A stretch of DNA of 64,000 nucleotides from Cinclus cinclus (GCF_963662255.1 NC_085059.1:3947201-4011200), one strand, 5' to 3'. Positions 1 through 8,786 are shown, numbered from the stretch's first letter. The notes: generated by a model from the sequence alone, not told the origin. A program made the numbers and translations.

Positions 1-1
1 T

Positions 2-1853
2 AAGGACTTTTCAAAAAAAGAACTGAAAAAATTTGTAAAGTGGGTTTGTAAAAACTTCCCCAACACCCCGAGTGAAGAAATGATGAATACTGCCTTTTGG
101 GACTCGGTGGGGAACAAAATTTATCACTTGTCTGGAAAATGGGACCCCGAGGCACCCTGCATGCTCCCTCTTTTCCACCTTATCCTGGAAACCCTGCACC
201 AATCCCAGCTTCGATTACCCAGCTCGTCGGTTCCTCCTAACCCTTCTCCAAAGCAGCCTGTTCTCTCCCTGTCTCCTGTGACTGACCCTCCAGCTGAGAT
301 CCCCGATGGCAGCGCGCGGGCCGTCGTGGATCTCCCCCCTTCCATCCCTCTGGTGTCCTCATGTGTTCGTCCCGCTCACCCTCCTAACGACAGCTCTTGC
401 CCCATCGGCTGCCCTGCCACAAACGGGGGCCATTTTGGAATTACCACTAACACCTTCTGTCAAAGTCTGCGTTCCTCGGCTATTCCCGCCTCTAGCTCTG
501 CCTTCCAGCCCGCCCTCGCTCCCTCACGGCCCGCCCACCACCCTCAGGGGCCGCCCACTCCTGCCCCTGCCGGAACTGGCGCTGAGTGCTCCTCCTCCCG
601 GAAGGAGACCGGAACTGCCCTTCAGGCACTTCCGGAAGAGCCTGCCTCCAAAATGGCTGCGCCCATAGCTGAAGCTTGCAAATCTTACCGGCACTTAACA
701 CTAATGTAAATGTTATTGCTCCACTTTGTTCATCTTCCTCCGGAGAGAACTCGAGCTCTAGTGACTCTGAGGAGTCTTCACCTTGCCCTCTAACCCCTAA
801 AAACCCTTGGGAGAGGATCCGGAAAGCTGCTATAAAAGAAGGAAACTGGCAGATAGCAGCTAAGTTCAATGCATTCCCAGTGAGGTACCACAGGGGGAGG
901 GGAGGTGCACCAAGATGGGAGCCTATGACATATGGGGAAGTAAAAGAACTGTGTCGGGCAGCCAAGGACCATGGGAGGGGATGCCCATATTTTAATAATC
1001 TTGTTCGGGCCACCTTCACAGCACATGTACTGACCCCCCATGACTTAAAATATATAATGACTATGTTGTTGTCTCCCCCTGAGTATACCTTGTGGGAAGG
1101 GGGATGGAAACGCATGCTCCAAGGATTCCTGACTGACTGCGTGAACGATCCAGCCAGAGCAGCATTAACAATGGACCACCTAGCCGGGGAAGGACAATTT
1201 ACCCAACCTGAGGAGCAAGCTGCAGCAGCCCCCAGGCAAGTACTTGATGAAATTAAAACTCTTGCTAGGAAGGCACTAGTCCACGTGCCAGATGGCAGCA
1301 CACCTAACTTGGAGTACACTAATATTAAGCAAGAGCCCGGAGAAACATACATGAAATTTATTGACAGGTTAAAATAAGCATTGGAAAAACAGGTTCCTGA
1401 TGACAAAACCAGGAATACATTGTTAGAGACATTGGCGGTAGCTAATGCCGACTCTGAATGTCGGAAGGTACTGCGCGCTCTGCCACGAGAACCCCCACCG
1501 ATGCTCCTCCAGATGATCGAGGCATGTAACCGTCTCGGGACGGTGGAGCATGTGGCAGCAGTACAAGCCCAGGCCATCGGACAGGGAGTTGCAAGAGCAC
1601 TGGTTGCTGCACATTTTCCTTTGAAGTCGCCCCAAACGCAGTGCCAGTCTACATGTTTTCAGTGTGGCCAGCAAGGACACTTGCGAAAAGACTGTCCACA
1701 AAGGAAAGGGAGGTACCCAGTTGTTAGTAAAAATCAACCTCAGGCTAAACAGTTTTCCTTTAAAAGTAATTTTCCTAGGCAGCCGTCAAAAAACTTCCAT
1801 CAGAGCGCAAGTCGGCCTTGCGCTATGACAAGAAATCCACAAGCCGAAGATAC
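2..1853 (+). pseudogene. gag: ERV-A gag (matrix, capsid, nucleocapsid), broken
   Basis: Gag is the retroviral structural polyprotein. The visible part starts inside matrix in frame 2: a Lys-rich helix region, then a long Pro/Ser-rich stretch that stops at 707-709. Capsid continues in frame 1 from about 676, so there is a frameshift near 680. Capsid has an N-terminal FPV-type start near 870 and a major homology region at about 1324-1371 (Ile-Lys-Gln-Glu-Pro-Gly-Glu...Phe-Ile-Asp-Arg-Leu). An in-frame TAA at 1375-1377 cuts capsid just after the homology region. Nucleocapsid has one CCHC zinc knuckle (CFQCGQQGHLRKDC, 1654-1695); a second knuckle is not apparent. The original end of gag is uncertain because this frame runs on into pro. 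The right boundary given is where the -1 frame closes after the slippery site. Confidence 0.88.
1788..1794 (+). promoter_or_regulatory. ERV-A gag-pro -1 frameshift heptamer (A AAA AAC)
   Basis: AAAAAAC lies in the correct phase relative to gag (codons AAA 1789-1791 and AAC 1792-1794), which is a canonical X XXY YYZ slippery site. No stop follows at once. The -1 frame closes at about 1851 and the 0 frame stays open into pro, so the site no longer does its original job in this copy. Confidence 0.7.
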
Positions 1854-2607
1854 TGATGGCTGCGGAGAATCAGAACATTCTAACCACCACTACAGGCCCT
1901 GTGGCTCCGAACTCCAGCAGCTCATCTCAGGACTACCAGCAACAATTCCACCAGGTGCCCGGCTGGAGTTGGTGAGTGCTAAACCTGTAGTGCTGACTGA
2001 CTGTTCCACACATTCAGTTTCAACAGGACAACTTGGGCTTGAAGATCGGCCCCACCAAGTGTTAATTTTAGGCAATTGTAGATCAAAGACTGAGGGATTT
2101 TTTGTCCTTCCTTCCGTATTGTCTGTTACATCTTCCCAGGAAATGACTGTTTTAGCCCTAAGCCCTGACCCTCCTTGCTTTATTCCCGGAGGACTGCCTA
2201 TAGCCCAAGCGATTATGTTGCCAGATGAAACGGAGGAAGAGGATTCAGAATCCTTTGTCATGTGGACCCAGGTTATAAGTAAGGACAGGCCTAAAATAAC
2301 CTGTATCCTAGAGGCTAATGGACAGAAGGTAACTCTTAAGGGAACTGTTGACACTGGATCGGACGTTACTGTAATTTCTACCTCAAGATGGCCCTCAGGG
2401 TGGGCACTTACACCAGCTTCTGGAGTCCTTATGGGGATTGGAGGGGAAAGCACTAGTCTGAAAAGCATGAATTTGATCAAGATAGAGGGACCTAAGGGTC
2501 GTGTTGCCACCACCAGACCCTTCATAGTGAAAACACGAACGCCTGTCGTCCTGTGGGGAAGGGATATTTAGACTGAATGGGGAGCGCGTTTGGAAATGGA
2601 TTTTTAA
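1795..2607 (+). pseudogene. pro: ERV-A pro (degenerate dUTPase-like region plus aspartic protease)
   Basis: This is the protease region of a betaretrovirus-like element. The first part (to about 2220) resembles the C-terminal half of a retroviral dUTPase, ending in a P-x-F-I-P-G-G-L-P-I-A-Q-A pattern. I see no complete set of dUTPase motifs, so it is called dUTPase-like only. The protease core follows, with the active-site Asp-Thr-Gly at 2350-2358 and a Gly-rich flap (MGIGG) near 2431. A TAG at 2569-2571 stops the frame 12 codons before the natural TAA at 2605-2607, as judged by alignment with ERV-B, where the equivalent codon is sense. The region reads in the same frame as gag, which is unusual for this group. 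Confidence 0.85.
2598..2604 (+). promoter_or_regulatory. ERV-A pro-pol -1 frameshift heptamer (G GAT TTT)
   Basis: GGATTTT is in pro phase (GAT 2599-2601, TTT 2602-2604) and directly abuts the TAA at 2605-2607. A -1 slip enters the pol frame at 2604. The same heptamer plus TAA stands at the same junction in ERV-B, and it resembles the GGAUUUA site known for the MMTV pro-pol junction. Confidence 0.7.
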
Positions 2608-5272
2608 TTGGGGTCATTGAAGAGCGTGGCACCTTGAAAATAACTTGGAAAGATAATACCCCTATCTGGGTAGATCAATGGCCCCTACATGAGAAAAAAC
2701 TAGCCGCGCTGCAATCCCTGATATCAGAACAACTTCAACAAGGACACATAACATTCACCACCAGCCCCTGGAACACCCCCATTTTTGTCATCCAAAAACC
2801 ACGCAGTGACAAATGGCGACTCCTCCATGATCTCCGGAAAATAAATGAGGTCATAGAGGACATGGGTGCACTTCAGCCAGGTCTTCCTTCTCCGGCTATG
2901 GTCCCTAAAGACTGGTACCTAACAATTATTAACCTTAAAGACTGTTTCTTTGACATTCCATTACACCCTGATGATGCTCCATGTTTTGCCTTTTCCATCC
3001 CATCAATCAACAGGGAAGCACCCCTTCAGCAATTCCATTGGGTGGTCTTACCTCAAGGAATGAAAAACAGTCCAACAATATGTCAGTGGTTTGTGGCTAA
3101 GATACTAACCCCTGTTTGTAAAGTTCATCCACAGGTGTTGATACTTCACTATATGGATGATATCCTGTTAGCTGCCAAAGATACTGTCACACTGGACACT
3201 GCAGTGAAGGATACCATCTCAGCAGTCCAAAAAGCTGGATTAAGTGTTTCAGAAGAAAAGGTGCAGCAAATGCAGCCTTGGAGGTATTTGGGTTATAAAA
3301 TTTCGTCACGAACTATAAAGCCACAACTGCTCCAGCTGGAAGAGAACCCACAAACATTACATGACATGCAGAGGTTGCTTGGTGCTATCACTTGGGTGAG
3401 ACCCTTATTGGGGATTACAAATCAAGACTTATTTGACATTATTTGACCTCCTGAAGGGAGATTCGGCCCCAAACTCCCCGAGACACTTGACAGAGGAAGC
3501 AAGACACGCCTTGAATAAAGTGTCTTTTGCAATACAAACCCGGCAAGCACACCGGATGGACCCTATGTTGCCTTTCCTATTAGTGGTTCTGGGGAGGGGT
3601 CCTCAACTTCATGCCTGAATTTTTCAGTGGGATCCTGAGTTACCTGGTCCTTTGTTGATTTTAGAATGGATTTTCCTTTCCCACCAACCCAAAAAGACCA
3701 TCACTACAAAGCCAGAAATAAGAGCTCAGTTAATTATTAAGGCTAGAAGACGTTTGCTATCTTTCTCTGGGAGAGACTTTTCGATTATATTTCTGCCTTT
3801 GACTTCTTCCTATTTAGATTGGCTCCTGCAACAATCTGAACACCTTGAAATTGCTCTAATAAATTTCCCTGGACAACTTTCTATCCATTGCCCTAAGCAT
3901 AGACTTCTAAGTTCTGATTTCAATTTATTTCCTAAACCCTTAAGGAGTGATAAGCCCCTCAAAGCCCTCACTTTGTTTACAGACGGGTCAGGAAAATCTC
4001 ATAAATCTGTAATTACATGGGAAAACCCTATGACAGGTGAGTGGCTGTCAGATATTGAAATTGTTGAAGGCTCACCACAGATTGTTGAATTGGCGGCAGT
4101 GGTAAGGGCATTTTGCAAATTCACCGGCCCCGTTAATATTGTTACTGACTCAGCATATGTTGCAGGGATCGTGGAAAGGGCGGAAAATTCGTTGCTGAAG
4201 GACATTGCAAATGAACGGTTATATTCTTTACTGAAAAATAGAGTTTTTCTTCTTTCCCAAAGGCAGCACCCTTACTTCATTATGCATATCCGTTCCCACA
4301 CTACCCTTCCTGGACCCTTGACACAAGGTAACAATCGAGCTGACACACTTGCCATGACAGCACAAGTAACATTACCTAACATACCTGAGCAGGCAAAGCT
4401 TAGCCATGCATTCTTCCATCAAAATGCTCCAGCTTTGCATAGAATGTTTGATATTACCAAGGACCAAGCCAAGGCCATTGTAAACACATGCCCTAGTTGC
4501 CAAAAACTTTCCCTACCAGCTATTGGAGCAGCAGTCAACCCTAGGGGACTCCATAGTTTACAACTGTGGCAAGCAGATATAACACACTACCCTTCATTTG
4601 GTCGTTTCAAATACATCCATCTTTCTATAGATACCTTTTCAGGTGCTATCTTTGCCTCCGCTCACACCAAAGAAACAGCAGCAGATGCTATGAAACGTTT
4701 TCTCCAAGCATTTGCAATCCTAGGTATCCCCCAGGAAATAAAAACTGATAATGGTCCAGCTTATATTTCACACAAAAATAAAACAATTTTTCAATCAGTG
4801 GGGAGTCATCCACACCACTGGCATCCCTCACTCCCCCACGGGTCAGTCAATAGTTGAAAGAGCCCATGGTTCCCTTAAAAATCTTTTAGATAAACAAAAA
4901 GGGGGAATAGAGATCTTATCAAACACAGAAAGGTTAAGTAAAGCATTATATGTCTTTAATTTTTTGAACAATTCGTTTATGGAAACAAACCCTCCAATTA
5001 TCTGTCATTTTTCGAATACAACACAGGCTCAACTGAAAGAAAGACCACCAGTCTTGGTAAAAGATGCTGAAACAAATCAAATCTTAGGAGGACCATTCCA
5101 ACTAATAACTTGGGGGAAGGGATATGCTTGTGTCTCCACAGATAGGGCACCTCGGTGGATGCCAGCCAAGAACATCAAACCTTACCTACAGCCTTTAAAA
5201 GAAGACCTACCAGAGAGTCCCAGTAGTCCAACTCCTAACAACAAGCCTGCAACTACTACTCCTTATGACTGA
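2604..5272 (+). pseudogene. pol: ERV-A pol (reverse transcriptase, RNase H, integrase), broken
   Basis: Pol makes and integrates proviral DNA. RT reads in frame 0 from 2604; fingers and palm are recognisable and the YMDD box is intact (3150-3161). Codon 2931-2933 is AAC (Asn) where motif A normally has its catalytic Asp. A near-perfect 10-bp tandem duplication (3429-3448) throws the frame, a TGA at 3616-3618 stops the connection domain, and RNase H then runs open in frame 1 with Asp, Glu, Asp, Asp at the usual places (FTDGSG near 3978, VELAA near 4084, TDSAY near 4144, NRADT near 4333). Integrase has its H-x3-H / C-x2-C zinc site (about 4405-4500), then the first two core aspartates. A further frameshift near 4775 moves the catalytic Glu (IVERAH, about 4850) and the GPF-type C-terminal domain into frame 2. 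Confidence 0.92.
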
Positions 5273-6676
5273 CTATTTCACAGCTCCTCATCGCAAGTCA
5301 TCGTTGGGACCGTGACCTCTGAAAGACTCTCAATCATTGCACTTGTTCTCTTTAATGTCCTACCCTTTGCCAGCAGCAGAATTGTTCAACAGCCAAAACA
5401 GAACATTTGGATTACCCTGGCCAACATAACGCACCAAGAGACGTTATGTCTATCTGTTGCCAACCCCAAACAACCCCTTTTCAACATGCCTGGTAGGTCT
5501 ACCAGCAGACGAATGCCCAGTAAATAAAAAGACCATCAATGCCATGCGAGGTAACAGTCCCAAAAGTAAGTTAAAATACAACCCTGTAGACTTTTGGAAC
5601 TCGTGGGCTCTTGATCTTCCACATGCGCCATTAGAGCCTCAAGAACTGGAACTATTTGGCTCAGTTAAAATGGACTACTGCATCACCTTTCGCTATAAAA
5701 AGAGAGTTCAGCTGATAAGGGCTAACGGAGCCCCAAATCGTGAAAACAGATGAACCAGCGTTGTGGGATGTTTCCCCCCACCATCCAGGGTATAAAAATG
5801 AGAGCCTATGGTGTAATTATACCTCACGACATCCATCTAAATCAAGTGATATTCCTCTGCAGTTACCTCCAGGTACATTTCTTGTTTGTGGGGACAGAGC
5901 ATGGCCTGCCATTCCGTCTCATATTAAAGGTGGACCATGTAGCCTTGGTAGGCTTACTTTACTAACTCCCAATGTCACAGCACTAATTGGTAATAGCAAA
6001 AACAGGAAAAAGCGTTTTGCACATCAATTCCAATCTGATTGTAATAGTAAATTAGAGTTTTGGAATAGGGGACAAAGGATAATCGCCTCTGCTCTTGTAC
6101 CTTGGGTAGCTGCTGCACAAGCAGTCACCCAGTTGGGAAGATTGGGATGTTGGTTAAGTAAACAAACCAACGCTACTTCCGTCGCTCTAAGTGATCTTCT
6201 GACAGATGTTGTCAGTATAAGGCATGCAACATTGTAAAACAGAGCTGCCATAGAATTTTTGCTGTTGGCACAAGGACATGGATGCCAGGACTTCGAAGGC
6301 ATGTGCTGCATGAACCTTTCTGATCATAGCGAATCTATACACAAAAGTATTCAAGCTCTCAAAGATGGAGTCAAAGAGTTACAAATCAAGGATGACACGG
6401 ACTGGTTTAATGGACTCTTGAAAAGTTGGGGAAACAAAGGGTGGGGGTTACTTATAATGAAAACTGGGTTACTTCATAATTGTTGTTGTTGTACTCTTAA
6501 TTGGTCCGTGCTTGTTACAATGTTTTTACAAAGTTCTACAAAAATCATTTAGCTCTATTTTTATAGTTAAACAGAAAGGGGAAGATGTGGGAATCGAGCT
6601 GCCCGACATCCAAAGCCAGACCAGTGTTTTTGGTGAGTGGCCCCTTGGCCCCAGACCTTGGAGGGCATTTGTTTAA
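5273..6676 (+). pseudogene. env: ERV-A env (SU and TM), broken
   Basis: This is the envelope glycoprotein. There is no ATG before a leader-like hydrophobic stretch (about 5324-5365), so expression would have needed splicing from upstream. SU is split over frame 2 (to about 5475), frame 0 (to about 5750) and frame 1. A furin-type RKKR at 6004-6015 marks the SU/TM boundary. TM has the C-x6-CC motif at 6283-6309, typical of alpha- and gammaretroviral TM rather than of betaretroviruses. TM is cut by a TAA at 6235-6237. The membrane anchor (Ile/Val/Leu-rich, about 6470-6520) is in frame 2, so there is another frameshift near 6455, and the tail would end inside the LTR at 6674-6676. Several N-x-S/T sites are present. 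Confidence 0.88.
6573..6585 (+). promoter_or_regulatory. ERV-A polypurine tract
   Basis: A purine-only run (AGAAAGGGGAAGA) lies directly before the TG of the 3' LTR, the usual place for the plus-strand primer. Confidence 0.85.
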
Positions 6677-6960
6677 GTTAATAACAGTTCCTAAGAAAGT
6701 TGTCAAAGGTTTTAAAACTGTTCATGGTAAAGTTTTATAACCCTCATTTCCCATTGGTTACCTCCATTCCCAGTTATGTCATCCCTTTTCTCCTCCCAGT
6801 CCTGGAAAGTTCTTGTATCCTTGTACCCCCATTGGTTTATGTTCACCGCATTGTTCCACCCATCCTACCTTACTGGTTACTGCCCCATATTACTCCTCCC
6901 TTGCTCCACTTTTCCCTTTACCCATTGGATTATCATCCTGGACCCACCTCTCATCATCCC

Positions 6961-6969
6961 TTATAAATA
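6961..6969 (+). promoter_or_regulatory. TATA box of ERV-A LTR promoter
   Basis: TTATAAATA lies about 100 bp before the LTR polyadenylation signal and just downstream of an inverted CCAAT box, as expected for U3/R. Confidence 0.7.
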
Positions 6970-7060
6970 CCCTGGATTTTCCCTCAGCCTTGTCTTCTAC
7001 CCTTTGCTCATATAGTGTGTACAGGTGTTTTGGGCCTTCTCCCGCATTTTCTTTATGATT

Positions 7061-7066
7061 ATTAAA
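7061..7066 (+). terminator. Polyadenylation signal of ERV-A LTR
   Basis: The hexamer is ATTAAA, the common variant. It lies about 95 bp downstream of the TATA box. Confidence 0.6.
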
Positions 7067-7508
7067 GTATTTAGTTTCAGAGTTTTGGTGTAGACCCGTT
7101 CCTCATTTCGCCACCTTAGCCCTGATATCAGGGGAACTTTAGAGGTTGGTCGGGGAGACTGCCCTCGAGACTTGCGCCTTAAGTACTGAAAAACAAAAAA
7201 ATCCCGACAGTTAAGAGCCAACAGGAAGACACAAAGTTACGGAGGCTGCTAGATCACCTCCCCAAAAGAAAAAGCTGAAAAAGCTGTGGCTGCTGAGGAA
7301 GGGGAGGTGAAGCTTGTGTGGCAAGCTCAGAGCACATTCACAATGAATGAAAGGTGGAAGAGGGAGGGTGACTCTTCCTCAGGAAGTCTACTGATGGGAC
7401 AAGGGGGAATGGGATCAAACGGAAAGAGAGTTGGAAGAGATCTGATGCTGGAAAGAAGTTCTTTAATGTGAGGCTGCTTGTCCCTGACACAGGGAGCTGT
7501 GCACATGT

Positions 7509-7643
7509 GGGTGCCCCATCCCCAGCAACATCCAAGGCCACATTGGACAGGGTTGAAGTGCTGGGAGCTTGCTCAGGTTGGAACCAGATGATTTTTAGGG
7601 TCTCTTCCAAGCCAAACCACTCAAGGACTTCATGGTTCTATGG
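7509..7643 (+). mobile_element. CR1 retrotransposon 3' end, + strand (U1)
   Basis: The stretch resembles the 3' untranslated end of avian CR1 LINEs: a GTGCCCCATCCCC start, AAGGCCA..TTGGAC, GGTTGGAACCAGATGATT, TTCCAAGCC, and a terminal TTCTATG, the octamer-like CR1 tail. It is about 135 bp long and truncated at its 5' side, as most CR1 copies are. It ends about 165 bp before the ATG of the array gene. The equivalents in the other units are given with each unit. Confidence 0.75.
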
Positions 7644-7678
7644 CGTCCATCTCCAAGAGAGGAGTGGCCCTGAAGCTT

Positions 7679-7692
7679 CTGTGACATCACAG
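7679..7692 (+). promoter_or_regulatory. CRE-like palindrome upstream of array gene (U1)
   Basis: CTGTGACATCACAG is a palindrome of two 6-bp arms around CA and contains TGACATCA, one base from the CREB/ATF site TGACGTCA. It lies 116 bp before the ATG, and no TATA box is visible nearby. The U2 equivalent is 18501-18514. The promoter role is inferred from position only. Confidence 0.35.
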
Positions 7693-7807
7693 GGCCCAGA
7701 GTGCTGCAGGTGGAAGGTCCAGGGCCTGGAGACCAGCACAACAGACAGTTCACCTGCTGCCAGCACTCAGTTCTCCCCCACTCTTCTCTCTCTGCCACGG
7801 TGCCAAG

Positions 7808-8365
7808 ATGTTCCTGCTGCCAGTACTCGCTTGTCCCCCGCTCTTCGTTCTCTGTCTTGGTGCTGAGCTGCTCCTGCTGCCGGGACTTTTCCTGCACTTC
7901 TACTGGAGCATCAACACCAACAGCATGAGCGCTCCTGTCCCAGTGGAGGTACAGTGCCATCCCAGGGAGGGGGGCAGCCCTGACTGCCAGGGCAGGCTGC
8001 AGCCCTGTGGGGATGGATGCTGGGGAAAGGGACCCCAAGTGACATTGTGCTGCCTCATGCAGACTGCCAGAGACACCATTGAGGATATGGAGGTGGATGA
8101 GCAGGATGACACCGAGCCCATGGAAGTGGACGAATATGATGAGACTGAGCCCATGGAAGTGGATGAATATGATGAGACTGAGCCCATGGAAGTGGATGAG
8201 CAGGATGACACTGAGCCCATGGAAGTGGACGAATATGATGAGACTGAGCCCATGGAAGTGGATGAGCAGGATGACACCGAGCCCATGGAAGTGGATGAAT
8301 ATGATGAGACTGAGCCCATGGACGTCGATGAGAAGGACAAGGAAGAGCCCGTGATCCTGGCATGA
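7808..8365 (+). CDS. Acidic 11-residue-repeat protein, copy 1 (185 codons)
   Basis: I do not recognise this family. Residues 1-33 are strongly hydrophobic (Leu/Phe/Val-rich), fitting a signal peptide or signal anchor. Residues 94-181 are eight 11-residue acidic repeats of two kinds, MEVDEQDDTEP and MEVDEYDETEP, closed by a Lys-containing variant (MDVDEKDKEEP) and VILA. The ATG has A at -3; a second ATG at codon 40 also has A at -3. A 114-nt segment (7949-8062) begins GTACAG after GAG and ends in a pyrimidine-rich CTCATGCAG. It is an intron candidate in phase 0 with no stop, so both spliced (147 codons) and unspliced forms stay in frame. If the repeats are secreted, Tyr among Asp/Glu would suit sulfation (inference). 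Copy-specific: Trp-Ser at 33-34, Ile in TIED. Confidence 0.5.
   Translation: MFLLPVLACPPLFVLCLGAELLLLPGLFLHFYWSINTNSMSAPVPVEVQCHPREGGSPDCQGRLQPCGDGCWGKGPQVTLCCLMQTARDTIEDMEVDEQDDTEPMEVDEYDETEPMEVDEYDETEPMEVDEQDDTEPMEVDEYDETEPMEVDEQDDTEPMEVDEYDETEPMDVDEKDKEEPVILA
7949..8062 (+). other. Candidate 114-nt intron, divisible by three (U1)
   Basis: The left boundary is GAG|GTACAG and the right boundary TCATGCAG|ACTGCC, with TGAC about 24 nt before the 3' end as a possible branch region. Phase is 0, length is 38 codons and there is no stop. All eleven copies keep the length and both splice dinucleotides: U2 18771-18884, U3 23449-23562, U4 28193-28306, U5 32937-33050, U6 37681-37794, U7 42424-42537, U8 47168-47281, U9 51912-52025, U10 56656-56769, U11 61331-61444. 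Confidence 0.4.
8087..8350 (+). repeat. 33-bp coding minisatellite, 8 copies (U1)
   Basis: Eight back-to-back 33-bp repeats alternate between a Gln (CAG) and a Tyr (TAT) type, with one doubled Tyr type and a final Lys type. Within each type the differences seen here are all third-base and synonymous (GAG/GAA, GAC/GAT, ACC/ACT). There are no spacers, so this is not CRISPR-like. Confidence 0.95.
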
Positions 8366-8786
8366 GGATGGAGGCCCAGGAGCAGGACAACCTGATGCTC
8401 CCCTGCCCTGCCCACAGGCAGTGCCCAGCCTGGGGCGGGGCTGGCTGGCTCTCCTCAGGGACATGGTGTTCAAGGAAGTCCTGCTCTGCTGCTTCCTTCC
8501 TTCCTTCCTTCCTTCCCTCCCTCCCAGACTGACAGGGATAATGGGCATCGATAGGGCCCCACTGTAAATATGTTCAGCATGTTCAAGGCTTTTTTTATAG
8601 GAACAATTTCAAGATTGTTATCCTAAAGGTCCCAGAATGTTAATCTATAGCTTCCAGATTTTTACTGTATAGGTCCCAGATTGTTACCAGTATAGTCTTC
8701 CTTGTAAATATGTTCTAGAGATTGTTGTTGTTGTTGTTAGAAGGAAACATGTTCTTCAAATGTTTGGCTGAACTTTGTTCAATAAA
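8366..8786 (+). promoter_or_regulatory. 3'UTR with Pumilio-type sites and AATAAA (U1)
   Basis: The stretch from the stop codon to AATAAA (8781-8786) holds a GGGGCGGGG box near 8432, a (TTCC)n run at 8493-8524, two TGTAAATA motifs (8563-8570 and 8703-8710) that match the Pumilio recognition element UGUANAUA, four degenerate 22-bp repeats (8612-8699) and a (TTG)n tract near 8724. Composition turns from GC-rich to AT-rich after about 8560, as in a real 3'UTR. Transcription is not shown by sequence alone. Confidence 0.5.
8612..8699 (+). repeat. Four degenerate 22-bp tandem repeats in the 3'UTR (U1)
   Basis: Four consecutive 22-bp blocks begin AGATTGTTA, AGAATGTTA, AGATTTTTA and AGATTGTTA, share TA near the middle, and mostly close with GTCCC. 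The U2 equivalent is 19332-19419. The blocks are far more diverged from one another than the same block is between units, so they predate the unit amplification. Confidence 0.65.

Larger units (their letters stand above)
1..7209 (+). mobile_element. ERV-A: class II endogenous retrovirus, 5' end outside window
   Basis: Gag, pro, pol, env, a polypurine tract and a 3' LTR follow one another in proviral order on the + strand. The window opens inside gag matrix, so the 5' LTR, primer site and gag start are not visible. Gag, protease and RT are of betaretrovirus type, while env has the alpha/gamma-type covalent TM motif. The coding regions carry several frameshifts and nonsense codons, so this is a dead copy. 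The LTR ends in ...CCGACA and is followed directly by GTTAAGAGCC, which in the other array units sits inside AGATGTTAAGAGCC. The provirus therefore appears to have inserted into an array unit. A GTTAAG target duplication is expected at the unseen left end. Confidence 0.93.
6586..7209 (+). repeat. ERV-A 3' LTR (624 bp)
   Basis: The LTR begins TGTGGGAATC after the polypurine tract and ends CCGACA, giving TG...CA termini. U3 has three CCCATTGG motifs (inverted CCAAT boxes, near 6750, 6829 and 6921). A TATA box (TTATAAATA, 6961-6969) follows about 30 bp after the last one, and an ATTAAA polyadenylation signal lies at 7061-7066. The partner LTR is outside the window, so the age of the insertion cannot be estimated here. 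Confidence 0.9.

Noticed and set aside
8087..8350. CRISPR-like array
   Set aside because: The repeats are contiguous without spacers, are coding, and lie in vertebrate DNA.
7900..8415. Minus-strand Ser/Thr-rich open frame opposite the acidic repeats
   Set aside because: It is the same repeat-shadow effect. The synonymous pattern favours the plus-strand frame.
7595..8548. Long minus-strand open frame (317 codons; 259-281 in several other units, another 317 in U6, shorter in U10) across the acidic repeats
   Set aside because: The 33-bp repeats are divisible by three, so any frame without a stop in one repeat is open across all of them. The predicted product is a shadow with no start context, polyadenylation signal or domain.
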